Below are positions 9,396 through 19,274 of a stretch of DNA of 64,000 nt, piece after piece. Position 1 is the stretch's first letter, and each line of letters opens with the position of its first letter. The stretch covers positions 496,001-560,000 of the forward strand of contig CAWGMT010000025.1 in NCBI GenBank assembly GCA_963823675.1, in the 5' to 3' direction. The notes beneath the pieces are model-generated. The model was given only the letters and a program-made list of their open reading frames with translations, made no database searches and was not told the origin of the DNA. A program made the translations under genes and the position numbers. Source of the stretch: CAWGMT01 sp963823675. GTDB taxonomy: Bacteria > Planctomycetota > Planctomycetia > Isosphaerales > Isosphaeraceae.

Positions 9396-10334
9396 ATGCG
9401 CGATGAAGCGCTGCAAGCAAGCTATCGGTTCTGCTCTCGAGTCGCGCGGCGGGAAGCAAAAAACTTCTACCATGCCTTCTTGTTTCTCCCCCAAGGGCGG
9501 CGGCGGTCGATGTGCGCGCTCTATGCATTCTTGCGCCGCACCGATGACCTGGCCGACCAGCCGGGGCCTGCCGCGGAGAAAGCCGAGGCGCTCGGCGCGT
9601 GGCGGCTGGAGCTCGAGGCCGCGCTGGCGGGTGAGAACCCGCCGTGGCCTGGGCTCCTTGCCTTGAGCGATACCGTCTCGCGCCACGCCATCCCCGTGCA
9701 GCTCCTGCATGAAGTCATCGACGGAGTCTCGATGGACATCCAGCCGAGTCGCTTCGTGAACTTCGCGGATTTGGCCGACTATTGTTACCACGTCGCGTCG
9801 GTCGTGGGGCTCTGCTGCCTGCACATCTGGGGTTATCGCTCCGACGGAGGTAAGGCCGAGAAACTAGCTGAAGAATGCGGGGTGGCTTTGCAATTGACGA
9901 ACATCCTGCGCAATCTCGGCGCGGACGCGCGCGACGGTCGCATCTACCTGCCCGAGGACGATCTTGCGCGTTTTGGCGTGGAGCCCGACGAGCTCGCGTC
10001 AGCGCGGCGGCCGAACGATCGGCTTCATGCGCTCCTGGCCTTCGAGGCCGAGCGCGCCTACGGTTACTACGAAGCCGTGCGGCAGTTGGTCCCACTCGTT
10101 GCTCCGATCGGCCGGCCCGTGCTACGCTACATCGTCGGGGTGTATCGTTCCCTGCTCGACGAAATCGTGCGACGGGACTACGACGTCCTTTCGGCCCGGA
10201 TTTCCGTCCCGCCCTGGCGTAAGGTGGCGATCGGACTTCTGGCACTGGGTGGTCTGTTTGCGGCTCGTGGCCGTCCGGTTCCCGGTTTTGCCCAATCACA
10301 AGCCGCAAACGACTCGGCCGAGTCACGGTCATGA
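9396..10334 (+). CDS. hpnD: Presqualene diphosphate synthase HpnD
   Basis: Condenses two farnesyl diphosphates to presqualene diphosphate. A 312-residue protein of the squalene/phytoene synthase family: first Asp-rich motif LRRTDDLADQ, second region ALQLTNILRNLGADARDGRI. In the usual HpnD the second motif is NILRDxxED; here the first Asp is Asn173 (codon AAT) and Glu is Ala, so Mg-diphosphate binding may differ. The C-terminus ends with a hydrophobic stretch (VAIGLLALGGLFAARG). ATG 9396 has GGAGG about ten bases upstream; GTG 9378 is an alternative. Its stop overlaps the hpnE start as ATGA, indicating translational coupling. Confidence 0.9.
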   Translation: MRDEALQASYRFCSRVARREAKNFYHAFLFLPQGRRRSMCALYAFLRRTDDLADQPGPAAEKAEALGAWRLELEAALAGENPPWPGLLALSDTVSRHAIPVQLLHEVIDGVSMDIQPSRFVNFADLADYCYHVASVVGLCCLHIWGYRSDGGKAEKLAEECGVALQLTNILRNLGADARDGRIYLPEDDLARFGVEPDELASARRPNDRLHALLAFEAERAYGYYEAVRQLVPLVAPIGRPVLRYIVGVYRSLLDEIVRRDYDVLSARISVPPWRKVAIGLLALGGLFAARGRPVPGFAQSQAANDSAESRS

Positions 10335-11911
10335 CGAGAAAGTATAAACCTCCCCCTCCACATGTGGTCATCGTCGGCGGCGGTCTTGCAGGACTGGCCT
10401 GCGCGGCGGGATTGGTCGGCCGGGGATTACGGATCACACTCCTGGAGAGCCGGCCACGCCTTGGCGGTCGCGCCAGCTCCTTCACCGACCCGGCGACCGG
10501 CGAGATGGTCGACAACTGTCAGCACGTCAGTATGGCTTGTTGCACGAATCTGACCGACTTCTGCCGGCGAGTCGGAATCGATTCGATGATTCGCCGCGTG
10601 AGCGAGCTGACCTTCCTGAGCCCCGAGGGGCGGGTCTCGAAATTCCGGGCGGGCCGCGCGCCCGCTCCCTTTCACCTGGCCGGAAGCTTCTTGCGCTCGA
10701 CCTTTCTCACCTTTGGTGAGAAGCTGCGAGTCGCTCGCGGTCTGGCCTCTCTGACCTTGGCGCGAGACGAACGTCCCGGAGAACCCCTCAGTGAGTGGTT
10801 GCTGCGGCGCGGCCAGAGCCTGCGCACGATCAACTTATTCTGGGCTGCGATCCTGGTGTCGGCTCTGAACGAACGGCTCGACCAGATGGACGTCGGTTAT
10901 GCCCGCAAGGTCTTGATCGAGGGGTTTCTGCGAAATCGACTGGGTTTTCAGCCGGAGCTGCCCCTGGTTCCTCTCGGCGAGCTTTACGGCACAAGATTGG
11001 AAACTTGGCTGCGCGACCAGAACGTCTCGGTGCAGATGACGACGGGGGTCCGTTCGATCGATCTCGACCTTGAGCAAGCGCTGCGGGGCGTCATCTTGCG
11101 GTCGGGCGAATCCCTCGCCGCCGACTTCGTGGTCCTCGCCGTTCCCTTCGATCGCGTGTCGAGCCTCGTCCCCGAAAACGTGCTGCAAATCCTCGGTGCG
11201 CTCGCGCGCGTCAACGCGCTGAAAGCCTCTCCCATTACGGGAATCCATCTGTGGTTCGACCGGACCGTGTGTCCATTCGATCACGTGGTGACGCCCGGGC
11301 GGTTGATCCAGTGGGTATTCAACCACACGGCGATCCAGGGACGAACCGCGCCGCAATTCGACTCGGCGGACGGACCGCGCCCGAGTCTCGAGCCGTTCTC
11401 CACGGGAGGCCAGTATCTTCAAGTCGTGATCAGTGCTTCGTACGACTTGCTCGGGCTGGACAAGGTGGCGATTCGCGACGCCGTGGTTTCGGAGCTGGGT
11501 GAAATCTGGCCCGACGCCCGTGCCGCTCGACTCGTGCGCTGGTGGGTCGTCACCGAGCATCAAGCGACGTTCTCGATTCGCCCGGGAGTCGAGGCATTTC
11601 GCCCGCCGCAGCGGACCGCCATCGATGGCCTCTTCCTGGCTGGCGACTGGACCGATACGGGCTGGCCGGCAACGATGGAAGGAGCCGTGCGCAGCGGCTA
11701 TCTGGCCGCTTCAGGGATCCTCGAGAATTTGGACCGACCCACGCGATTGATCCGGCCTGGCCTCAAACCGGGATTGCTGTCTCGCTGGCTGTTCGGCAGT
11801 GCCGAAATTCGTCCTTCCAAACCCACCAATCCAACCGGATTAACCCAGCCGCCCCCAATGGCATGTTCGCCTACGACGACGCCAATCGGTGTGTCCGCTC
11901 GTCCATCTTGA
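10331..11911 (+). CDS. hpnE: Hydroxysqualene dehydroxylase HpnE (FAD-dependent)
   Basis: Reduces hydroxysqualene to squalene, the last step of the HpnCDE route that feeds hopanoid or sterol synthesis. A 526-residue amine-oxidase-fold flavoprotein: dinucleotide-binding motif VVIVGGGLAGLACAAGLVGR at residues 12-31 followed by LLESRPRLGGRASSF, and the C-terminal FAD motif GLFLAGDWTDTGWPATMEGA (about 433-452). The last 40 residues are Pro/Thr-rich and probably disordered. Coupled to hpnD by a 4-base overlap. No squalene-hopene cyclase follows inside the window, so the downstream use of squalene is not shown here. Confidence 0.92.
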   Translation: MTRKYKPPPPHVVIVGGGLAGLACAAGLVGRGLRITLLESRPRLGGRASSFTDPATGEMVDNCQHVSMACCTNLTDFCRRVGIDSMIRRVSELTFLSPEGRVSKFRAGRAPAPFHLAGSFLRSTFLTFGEKLRVARGLASLTLARDERPGEPLSEWLLRRGQSLRTINLFWAAILVSALNERLDQMDVGYARKVLIEGFLRNRLGFQPELPLVPLGELYGTRLETWLRDQNVSVQMTTGVRSIDLDLEQALRGVILRSGESLAADFVVLAVPFDRVSSLVPENVLQILGALARVNALKASPITGIHLWFDRTVCPFDHVVTPGRLIQWVFNHTAIQGRTAPQFDSADGPRPSLEPFSTGGQYLQVVISASYDLLGLDKVAIRDAVVSELGEIWPDARAARLVRWWVVTEHQATFSIRPGVEAFRPPQRTAIDGLFLAGDWTDTGWPATMEGAVRSGYLAASGILENLDRPTRLIRPGLKPGLLSRWLFGSAEIRPSKPTNPTGLTQPPPMACSPTTTPIGVSARPS

Positions 11912-12033
11912 GAGGAGTTGCGAGCCGGCGCGGCGCGGACTATCTTCGATACTCTCTCTTCGCAAAGCGGGCCGGCTGGTCGCGCGGAGAACCGTTCTCG
12001 AACGAGGTCGGCCACCGAGGAGGCCTCTTGACC

Positions 12034-12852
12034 ATGAAGTCAACACGCCCTGGAGCCCTGGTATCATTGGCCCTGATCCTGGGTCCCCTATGGCCCGTAT
12101 TTTCCATCACGCAGAGCGCCTGGGCCGAGGATCCCCCAAGCCGACACGAGAACCAGCCGGCGTCGGGGTCGTCTCACGAAGTGACGCTTCGAGCCACGTG
12201 CCGCTGGGCCGCACGGCCTCCCGTACTTGATGGCAAGCTGGACGATCCGTGCTGGAAACGGGCGGTGCTCATCGACCGTTTCGGCACATTCTGGTCCAAG
12301 ACGAGCACACCCCAAAAAGTGACGGCGGCTTACTTGATGTGGGATGATGATGCGCTCTACTACGCTGCGTCGATGCACGATGCAGAGCTCCGGTCATTCG
12401 GCACCAGGCGAAACGACGCCTTGTGGAATGGCGACGTCTTCGAGCTATTCCTCAAACCGAGTGCGAGCCGGCCCGAGTATTATGAGTTTCAGGCCAATCC
12501 GCGCGGGGTGGTCTTCGAGCTGTTTATCCCCGCTCGCCAGCGAAAGCCGAGCGACTACGCCGCGGAGGCGCCGCTTCTGAGCCGGGCGGTCGTCGCGCTC
12601 GACGGCACGCTCGATCAAGGCGGCGACCGCGATGTTGGGTGGTCCGTCGAGGGTCGAGTGCCATGGTCGGCCTTCGCGCCGACTGGGGGCAAGCCGAATC
12701 CGGGAAACGAGTGGCGCTTTGCCCTCTGCCGTTACGATTACGGTCCCAAGGGCAGCAGACCGATCCTCACGAGCTCGGCCCCTTTAACTCAATCGAGTTT
12801 TCACCACCACGAAGATTACGGCAAGCTCCGATTTGAATCAAAACCCCGTTGA
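12034..12852 (+). CDS. Secreted CBM9-like carbohydrate-binding protein
   Basis: A 272-residue protein with a signal peptide (LVSLALILGPLWPVFSITQS) followed by one CBM9/DOMON-type beta-sandwich: PPVLDGKLDDPCWKRA, AYLMWDDDALYYAASMHD, DALWNGDVFELFLKP, YYEFQANPRGVVFELF and WRFALCRYDYGPKG are the usual conserved blocks. Family members bind sugars or heme-like ligands; no catalytic partner domain is attached, so ligand is unknown. ATG 12034 follows GAGGAGG by about ten bases; the frame is open upstream to 11542, but that part overlaps hpnE and is unlike the family. Its end overlaps the convergent sigma factor gene by 15 bases. Confidence 0.8.
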   Translation: MKSTRPGALVSLALILGPLWPVFSITQSAWAEDPPSRHENQPASGSSHEVTLRATCRWAARPPVLDGKLDDPCWKRAVLIDRFGTFWSKTSTPQKVTAAYLMWDDDALYYAASMHDAELRSFGTRRNDALWNGDVFELFLKPSASRPEYYEFQANPRGVVFELFIPARQRKPSDYAAEAPLLSRAVVALDGTLDQGGDRDVGWSVEGRVPWSAFAPTGGKPNPGNEWRFALCRYDYGPKGSRPILTSSAPLTQSSFHHHEDYGKLRFESKPR

Positions 12853-13881
12853 TCGCTCGAAACCCAAGGGCGCGGTCAAGGGATATGCCGGCGCCGTTCG
12901 GCCCGGGCGCGGGACCGGCTTGCAACGCGCCCGAAGTTTTGCGTCCTCCCTGCCCGCAACCGGCGAGGTCGCCTCGGGCTCGGGGACGGCCATCGGACGG
13001 GCCCGGCGATTACTCGTGCCGGAGCGCGGCTGCGGAGAGCGCCCTTGCCGGCCGCTTTTCCAGCCATCTTCCAGCTTGCGCACGGCACGGAGCTCGATCT
13101 TGCGTACCCATTCCCGGGTGATTCCGAGGCGGCGACCGATCTCCTTGAGAGTCAGCGGCGCCTCCCCTTCCAGCCCGTAGCGCCAGTTGAGGATTGATCG
13201 CTCGCGCGGGTCGAGTCGTTCCATGCTCCGCAGCAGAGTCAGCCGTTCGTCGTCGGCTTCCAGAATCGCCTCGGGTTGCCCGCATTGATCCCATTCTTCC
13301 GCCGGCGACCACTGTCCAGGTTCCGGGGCCATGCTGCTCTCCAGCCTGACCTGCCGAGCCCTCGATGCCCTGGCCACCAGGGACTTCTGCGTCTCACTCA
13401 ATCCCAAAAGCGCGGCGACGTCGGTGAAGCTGGGGGTTTGTCCCTGTTCTCGACAGAGCGCGCGCTCAGCGCGCCGCCATCTGGACAGGAGCCCTACCAT
13501 GTGCGCAGGCAGCCGGATCGTGGATGTCGTATTAATCAGGGCATGACGGATGGATTGCTTGATCCAGTAGCTGGCGTAGGTGCTGAAGCGCGTTCCGAAG
13601 CGGGGCTCGAACTCTTCCGCCGCTCGGATCAGTCCCAGGTTTCCCTCGCCGATCAGGTCTTCAAAAACCATGCCCCTGCCGACGTACTCTCGCGCGATCT
13701 TAACCACAAGCCGCAGATTGGCCTGGATCATCCGTGTCCGCGCATCGCGATCGCCGCGGGCAATCGCGTGCGCCAGTGCGCATTCCTCAGCGGCCGTCAG
13801 GAGCGACTCGTCCTTGATCTCTCGCAGATAGACCTGAAGAGAATTTGGCATGCCCGCGTTCTTCCCTCGCGCATCGTTCAT
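12838..13881 (-). CDS. Sigma-70 family RNA polymerase sigma factor (RpoD/group 2-like)
   Basis: A 347-residue factor lacking the long region 1.1 of a housekeeping RpoD. Region 1.2: NSLQVYLREIKDESLLTAAE. Regions 2.1-2.4: NLRLVVKIAREYVGRGMVFE, DLIGEGNLGLIRAAEEFEP, RFSTYASYWIKQSIRHALIN. Region 4.2: LTLKEIGRRLGITREWVRKI. This matches group 2, stress- or stationary-type factors that recognise RpoD-like promoters. The 70 residues after region 4.2 are Arg/Pro-rich and probably disordered. GAGGGAG at about nine bases supports ATG 13881; the ATG at 13917 has no spaced Shine-Dalgarno site. Divergent from the ECF/kinase pair. Confidence 0.88.
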   Translation of the reverse strand: MNDARGKNAGMPNSLQVYLREIKDESLLTAAEECALAHAIARGDRDARTRMIQANLRLVVKIAREYVGRGMVFEDLIGEGNLGLIRAAEEFEPRFGTRFSTYASYWIKQSIRHALINTTSTIRLPAHMVGLLSRWRRAERALCREQGQTPSFTDVAALLGLSETQKSLVARASRARQVRLESSMAPEPGQWSPAEEWDQCGQPEAILEADDERLTLLRSMERLDPRERSILNWRYGLEGEAPLTLKEIGRRLGITREWVRKIELRAVRKLEDGWKSGRQGRSPQPRSGTSNRRARPMAVPEPEATSPVAGREDAKLRARCKPVPRPGRTAPAYPLTAPLGFERSTGF

Positions 13882-14432
13882 CGAAGACACTCCCTCGCAA
13901 GTTGTCGATTGTTTCATCCTCTCGCAAGCGCGATCTCAGCATGACTATTTAGTTGAGATTCGCGCCCAGAACCGGCAGAAGAATTTCCCGATACCGAGCA
14001 AATCTCTCGCGCAAGAGTCGGGACGACGTCTCAAGCATGATATTGCGGATGAGTTGCGCCAAAGTCGCTTTAGTCGGCATCTGAAGAAAAGGAAGATAAG
14101 TGACCAAAAGCCGATCTGGTTACAGTTTAACTAAACAGCTAAATTGTCCTTCTTGTCGAATGTTGGCCAATTATCTCTGGAAATCTGGCCTCGATTGCAG
14201 TCTAATTAAATCTGTTCGAAGTCCTTTGGCGCACGTTGTCCGTCGTGGCCGACACGTCGGTGCAAGCCGATTTGAACGGAGTATTATCGCCAAAAGATAC
14301 TTAATGGGGGCATTGGCCGTGGACCGAAGGTGAATGGTTGCGGTCTGGATCGAAGCCCTGACGTGACGTGATTGTTTGCAAGAACGAGCTTGGCTGCGAG
14401 AGCGGAAGCAATGACCCGCACGGGTGGTGGTC
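13882..14432. other. AT-richer promoter region between sigma factor genes
   Basis: No gene supported. This is the least GC-rich stretch nearby (for example agtttaactaaacagctaaa near 14126) and must hold the divergent promoters of the sigma-70 gene and of the ECF/kinase pair. I could not pick out defensible -35/-10 boxes, and the TGTCACCT motif seen at 37118 and 39223 is absent here. Confidence 0.45.
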
Positions 14433-15020
14433 ATGCTTGGGGATGACGAATTCAGCGATTGTATGGCACGGGCCAAGGCCGGAGATCCCGCGGCGATCCG
14501 GGAGTTCTTTTCCCGGTTCGAGGAAGAGGTTCGGATCATGGTGCGCGTGCGCCTTCCCCGTAAGTTGCGATCGCGATTCGACTCGGTCGATTTCGCGCAG
14601 GCGGTATGGCAGAGCTTCTTTTCCGATCTCAACCAGCATGGGCTCAACTTCGAGAGTGAGCAGCATTTGCGCAAGTTTCTGGCGGGAGTCGTTCGGAACA
14701 AGGTATTCGAACAGCACCGAAGACTGACCAGGACGGAGAAATATGATCTGGCCCGCGAGGAACGGCTGTACGTGCGCCGGGGCGATCGGGACGTGCCGCG
14801 CGAGGTTATCTCGCCAGATCCGTCACCAAGCCAGGCTGCCCAGGCTTCAGACCGTCTGGAGCAGTTGACGGCCGGCTGTAGCGCGCTCGAGGTTGACGTG
14901 ATCACGCTGCGTCATCAAGGGTTGACTTTCGCGGAAATTGCCACGCAGACCGGAGTGAACGAACGGACGGCCCGCCGGATCATCGATTCGGCTCGGTCTC
15001 GATGGGAGACTCACCCATGA
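14433..15020 (+). CDS. ECF sigma factor coupled to a Ser/Thr kinase
   Basis: A 195-residue ECF-type factor: region 2 (ARAKAGDPAAIREFFSRFEE; DSVDFAQAVWQSFF; LRKFLAGVVRNKVFEQHRR) and region 4 (DVITLRHQGLTFAEIATQTG, VNERTARRIIDSARSRW). This is the planctomycete arrangement in which the ECF gene precedes a kinase; there is no anti-sigma factor nearby, so control by phosphorylation from the kinase is a reasonable inference. ATG 14433 is chosen; GTG codons at 14424 and 14427 are alternatives. The stop overlaps the kinase start as ATGA. Confidence 0.85.
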   Translation: MLGDDEFSDCMARAKAGDPAAIREFFSRFEEEVRIMVRVRLPRKLRSRFDSVDFAQAVWQSFFSDLNQHGLNFESEQHLRKFLAGVVRNKVFEQHRRLTRTEKYDLAREERLYVRRGDRDVPREVISPDPSPSQAAQASDRLEQLTAGCSALEVDVITLRHQGLTFAEIATQTGVNERTARRIIDSARSRWETHP

Positions 15021-18000
15021 TCGTGCTGCCGCGGAGGACCGACAGCGCGGCGTTACCGCTCTTCACCGCTCACGAGGAGCAGGCCGCCGGTCCACCTCTG
15101 CTCACCGAGCGATCGTCGGTCCTGGATGAGCTGACCACGGCCTGGGAGCGAGGGGAACAACCGCCGCTGGAGATGTATCTCGAACGCCTGGGCCCGGCTG
15201 ATCATGAGGGAGCGGTCGCGCTCATCTACCGCCATTTTTGCCTGGTCGAGGCGGCCGGCGGCAATCCTGATCCGGCGGATTATCAAGAGCGATTCCCTTC
15301 CTATCAGGATGCACTCAAACGGCTCTTGCGGCTGCACGCGGAATGCCCGCCTTCGTTGCTCGATCGCTGGTTTGATGGGAATTCGGACCGCGTGGAGATG
15401 CCGGAAGTCGGCGACTCGATCGGGCCGTATCGATTGCGCCGCGAGCTGGGACGAGGGAGTTTCGCCCGAGTCTATCTCGCGAAACAGACGGACCTTGAAG
15501 ATCGTCTGGTCGTCGTCAAGGTGTCGACCCGCGCGACGCGCGAACCGTGGCTGCTGGCCCGGGTGCGGCACGCCCACATCGTGGAGATTTTCTCGCACGC
15601 CACGGCGGACGACGGCGCCTTTCAGTTGATTTGCATGCCGTTCTGGGGAGGGGCTACCCTGGCCGCGGTACTGGCCGCCGGGCGGGAGCGGCCCAATCGG
15701 CCCGCGCTGGGCCGCGACCTGCTCGCTGACCTCGACGGCGTCGCGGCGCCCGAGTATCCCCGCGACGATCCATCGCGGCCGGCCCGCGAGATCTGTTCGA
15801 GCGCGACCTACGGCCAGGCCGTGGTCTGGATCGTCGCCCGACTCGCCGAAGCCCTCGACCACGCATTCCAACGCGGTGTCGCCCACGGCGACGTCAAGCC
15901 GTCGAACATCCTGCTCTCGGCCGACGGAAACCCGATGCTGCTCGACTTCAACCTGGCCCGCGATTGGGCGGCAGCCGGCCCCGACGCGAAGCTGGCCGAC
16001 CCGGGCGGCACGCTTGCCTATATGGCCCCCGAGCGATTGCGAGACCTTGCACAATCCGATCGATCCAGGAGCGCCGCTGGACTCGGTTGCTCGCCAGCCG
16101 AAACACACTCGGGCCCGGACGATCAGGTCTCCCGCGAGGAGGATCGCAGTTCGGAGGCGGCCGATCCCGGGCCGCAACTCGCCGACATCTACTCCCTGGG
16201 CGTGGTCTTGATCGAGGCACTGACCGGGCGGGTGCCCGATCAGGTTGCGATCCCCGCTGATCGGGCTTCATCCAGGCGGTTCGCGCCGCTGAAATCCGCT
16301 GCTCTGGCGTTCGCCCTTGCCCGCTCGGTCAGGCCGGCAATCTGGGTTCGTGCATCTCTGGCGTCCGCGGGTTATCCAGTCTCTTCTGGTCTTCATTCGA
16401 TTCTCGAGCGATGTCTCGACCCCGACCCGCTGGCGCGGTATCGACGCGGACGGGAGCTCGCGCAGGACCTGGACCGCTGGCGCACCGACAAGCCCCTGGC
16501 CTTTGCCAGCGAGCCGCTCTGGAGCCAGGCATTGCCGCGCTGGGTGCGGCGGCGGCGGCGGCTTCTCGCTGCCTTGAGCGCCGCGCTTTTCGTCGGAATG
16601 TGCACGATGTTCGTCGCGACCCGCTGGTCGAGCCGAATTCTTGAGAAACTGCCGCTATTGAAGTACGAACTCTATCTGGACGACCCCGCGGATTATCGCT
16701 TCCGCCGCCCGAGCGTTGCCGTGCGACACGACCCCAAACACCCGGCGCCGCCCTATCAAATTCCCGAACCCAACGACCCGCGTGAGATCCCGACGGCCGT
16801 CCGCGCGCTCCGAGATTATGGCGTTTTCACCTCGAGGGAGTGGCGGCTGCGCGACGACGTGCGTCTTCTGCCCACGGCGGACCGCGAAGACCTCGAGCTC
16901 TGGCTCCTGGAACAAGCCTATCGCTATTGCCGGGCCCTGATTGACCAGACCGGCTCGCGCGCCGATCGGGATCGCGCCCTGATGATCCTGGACCACGCTG
17001 GGGGATCATTCGCAACCCCAGCTTTCACAGGCTTGAGGCTCCGATTGCAAACCAACCTGGAGAGCTTGACATTCACCCCGATCGCCGGCACCAGTGACTC
17101 GGGATCGCAAACGTCCCGGTCGAGCCCGGCTGCTGCCTGGCTCGATGAGTATCTGCTTGGCGTCGCGGCCGAGTACGACCGCAAACCCGAGGCAGCCGCG
17201 ACGGAAGCGCTCGACCATTACGACAACATGCTGGAGTATCGACCCAGGTCCTATTGGGGACATTACCGCGCGGCCGCCATGTGCTTTCGCCTGGGCCGAA
17301 ATACGGAGGCCGAGAGCCACCTCAGGCACTGTCTGAAGCGACGTCCCGAAAACGCCGCGCTGCGGGGACAGCTCGCCGCCTGCCTCTCTCTGATCAACCA
17401 GCCGGACGAAGCGATGCACGAGTGCGACCTGGCCCTGGAAGGATGCCCCGAGCTGGCCGGCCTGTTTCAGAACCGCGCCTTCATTCGCGCGATCTCGGGA
17501 AAAACCGAAGGCATTGCCGAGGACATCGAGCACTTCGAGCTGCTCAGCCACATTCTGCCGCGGGCTTTCTGGGGACGGCGGAACCTCACCGCGAGAAATC
17601 CGTCCGACGAACATTCTCTGCCGGTGCTGAACCTGCCCGGCTCCCCTGGCTTCGGAGCGCAGCCGGCCGGCCGAATTGCTGAGCTCGAACCAGAACCTGG
17701 TATCGCCGATGTTGATGCCGATGAGCTCAACGCTCGTCTGACCATTGCACAGCAGATCCGGGCAGCCGGCGACATCGAACTGGCCATGGCGGAATTCACC
17801 AAAGCGCTCTTGATTGACCCTGATCACCTCGCCGCGCGTATGGAGAGATCCCTGCTGGCCATCGACCTTGGTCGATTCGACGACGCCCGGCGCGACCTTG
17901 ACCGAGTCCTGGCCCATCCCGGCTTGAAGGCCTATCTCGCCGAGCGCCCAACTTCCTCACCTGCTTCAATTCCGCCTCAAGCAAGTATTTGAATCAGGGC

Positions 18001-18304
18001 AAAGTTGAACGCAGGAACGGCCCTGGCCCGCCGTACTCTCGACCTGGCGATCACCGCCAAACTCCCGCGGGGCCCGTGCCACTACATCCTGGCCCGCGCT
18101 TATGCCATGAACAGCTCGTCAAAGCCCCTATTGATCGACGAAGCCGCCAAGCAGCTTCGGAATGCCTTCATCGCCACGGCTGATTATTACAAGCCGCTCT
18201 ACGCGACCGACACGGCCTTCGATCCCGTGCGCATGAAGATCGATTTATACTTCGCCCTCAAGTCCGAATCGACCACCTCGGTCCGGGCAGGAGCCGGAAG
18301 ATAG
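15017..18304 (+). CDS. Transmembrane Ser/Thr protein kinase with TPR sensor domain (two compensating indels)
   Basis: Kinase domain at about residues 135-500: P-loop LGRGSFARVYLA, Lys in VVVKVS, catalytic loop HGDVKPSNIL (residues 290-299, HGD instead of HRD) and metal loop DFNLARD (310-316, DFN instead of DFG). The alpha-C region is very short. A transmembrane segment (LLAALSAALFVGMCTMFVA, about 515-533) leads to an outside domain with TPR repeats (RSYWGHYRAAAMCFRLGRNT, LAARMERSLLAIDLGRFDDA). The raw frame stops at 17990, but a lost C in the CCC run 17947-17949 and an extra C at 18010 explain it: correction gives ERPNFLTCFNSASSKYLNQG then AGTALARRTLDLAITAKLPR to 18304. ATG 15017 overlaps the ECF stop and has GGGAG at eight bases. 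Confidence 0.82.
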
Positions 18305-18311
18305 TTCTGTT

Positions 18312-19055
18312 TCAGCCCCTGCCCTGGTTCCGCTCGCTCATGGCTCGCATGATCCCACACGAGCTACAACCGGAATGAGTGGACGTGCCGCAGCCGTGCA
18401 TGTGTGACGCCGCGCTGGGCTCCGCGGAAGACTCTCCCGCGTCGCCACCCGTTCCACACCCGCCATGCCCACAGCCGCTTGCCCCGCAGCCGTGGCCATT
18501 GGTACCGCCAGCGGCGAGACTGCCCGCCTGACTCGATTCATCCGTTCCGGCCGGCTCGAAAAGCACGTCGAGATCGTGCGCCGTTCGGAACCATGCGCGA
18601 AGCGCTGCCGCATCCAGTTGGTGGGGGCCGAGATAGTGGAGAACCAAGGTATGGTCATCCAGCAGGGTTTCGACGTCGATGAGCTCCCATGGCCAGTTCA
18701 AATCCTGGAGCACGCGCTGGCAGAACTGGAAGTGTCCCGTTCGCTCTTGCGCTCCTGGCTGAAGACGGGCGATTTCATCGGTGGCGGCCAGGCGCAAGAC
18801 TTCTGGCCGTGCGCGTGGTGACGAACGATCGGAATCGTCGTGGTCGTCGAATTCGTCGCCTTCACTGCCCGCGCGCCGAGCCCGGTCAACGGACGCCTCT
18901 ACCATGGCGAGGACTTCCCCGAGCTCGACCCCCCGCTCGGTCTCGATCACGACAAACTGCCCCCGCTGCAAGGGCGCATTGCAGTCAGCAGAGCCGGAGA
19001 ACCGTCCCACGTGACCCATCACGCCATAACGTACGAGATAAGTCTGCTCGACCAT
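18312..19055 (-). CDS. PSP1 domain protein (RicT/YaaT-like) with Cys/His-rich tail
   Basis: A 247-residue protein. The PSP1 domain spans about residues 1-165 (YGVMGHVGRFSGSADCNAPL, RGQFVVIETERGVELGEVL, WELIDVETLLDDHTLVLHYL). In Bacillus, RicT/YaaT works with RicA and RicF in a complex affecting mRNA processing and sporulation phosphorelay; RicA/RicF are not seen here. The tail has many Gly/Cys/His residues (HGCGASGCGHGGCGTGG, then HGCGTSTHSGCSSCG), which could bind Fe-S or Zn. I recall Cys-rich tails on planctomycete members, so this may be normal for the clade. Start ATG 19055 has a G-rich Shine-Dalgarno site nine bases upstream. Confidence 0.8.
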   Translation of the reverse strand: MVEQTYLVRYGVMGHVGRFSGSADCNAPLQRGQFVVIETERGVELGEVLAMVEASVDRARRAGSEGDEFDDHDDSDRSSPRARPEVLRLAATDEIARLQPGAQERTGHFQFCQRVLQDLNWPWELIDVETLLDDHTLVLHYLGPHQLDAAALRAWFRTAHDLDVLFEPAGTDESSQAGSLAAGGTNGHGCGASGCGHGGCGTGGDAGESSAEPSAASHMHGCGTSTHSGCSSCGIMRAMSERNQGRG

Positions 19056-19274
19056 CTCCGCTGCCTCCCCCCTGGCTCGTCGCGACGGTCACACGCTGGC
19101 ACTTCCGCCATCAGAAACGAACCCGCCGGGGGAAGCAAGCCTACGTCACGACCGAGAAGACGGATCATGTACCGCTCTTCGTGTTCACGCAACTTGCAGC
19201 AGCCCCTATAATTTGCATTGGCCCGAGACACAGCCCGGCAAGGGTGTCTTTTAGTGGGTGAGCAGGAAGACTGG

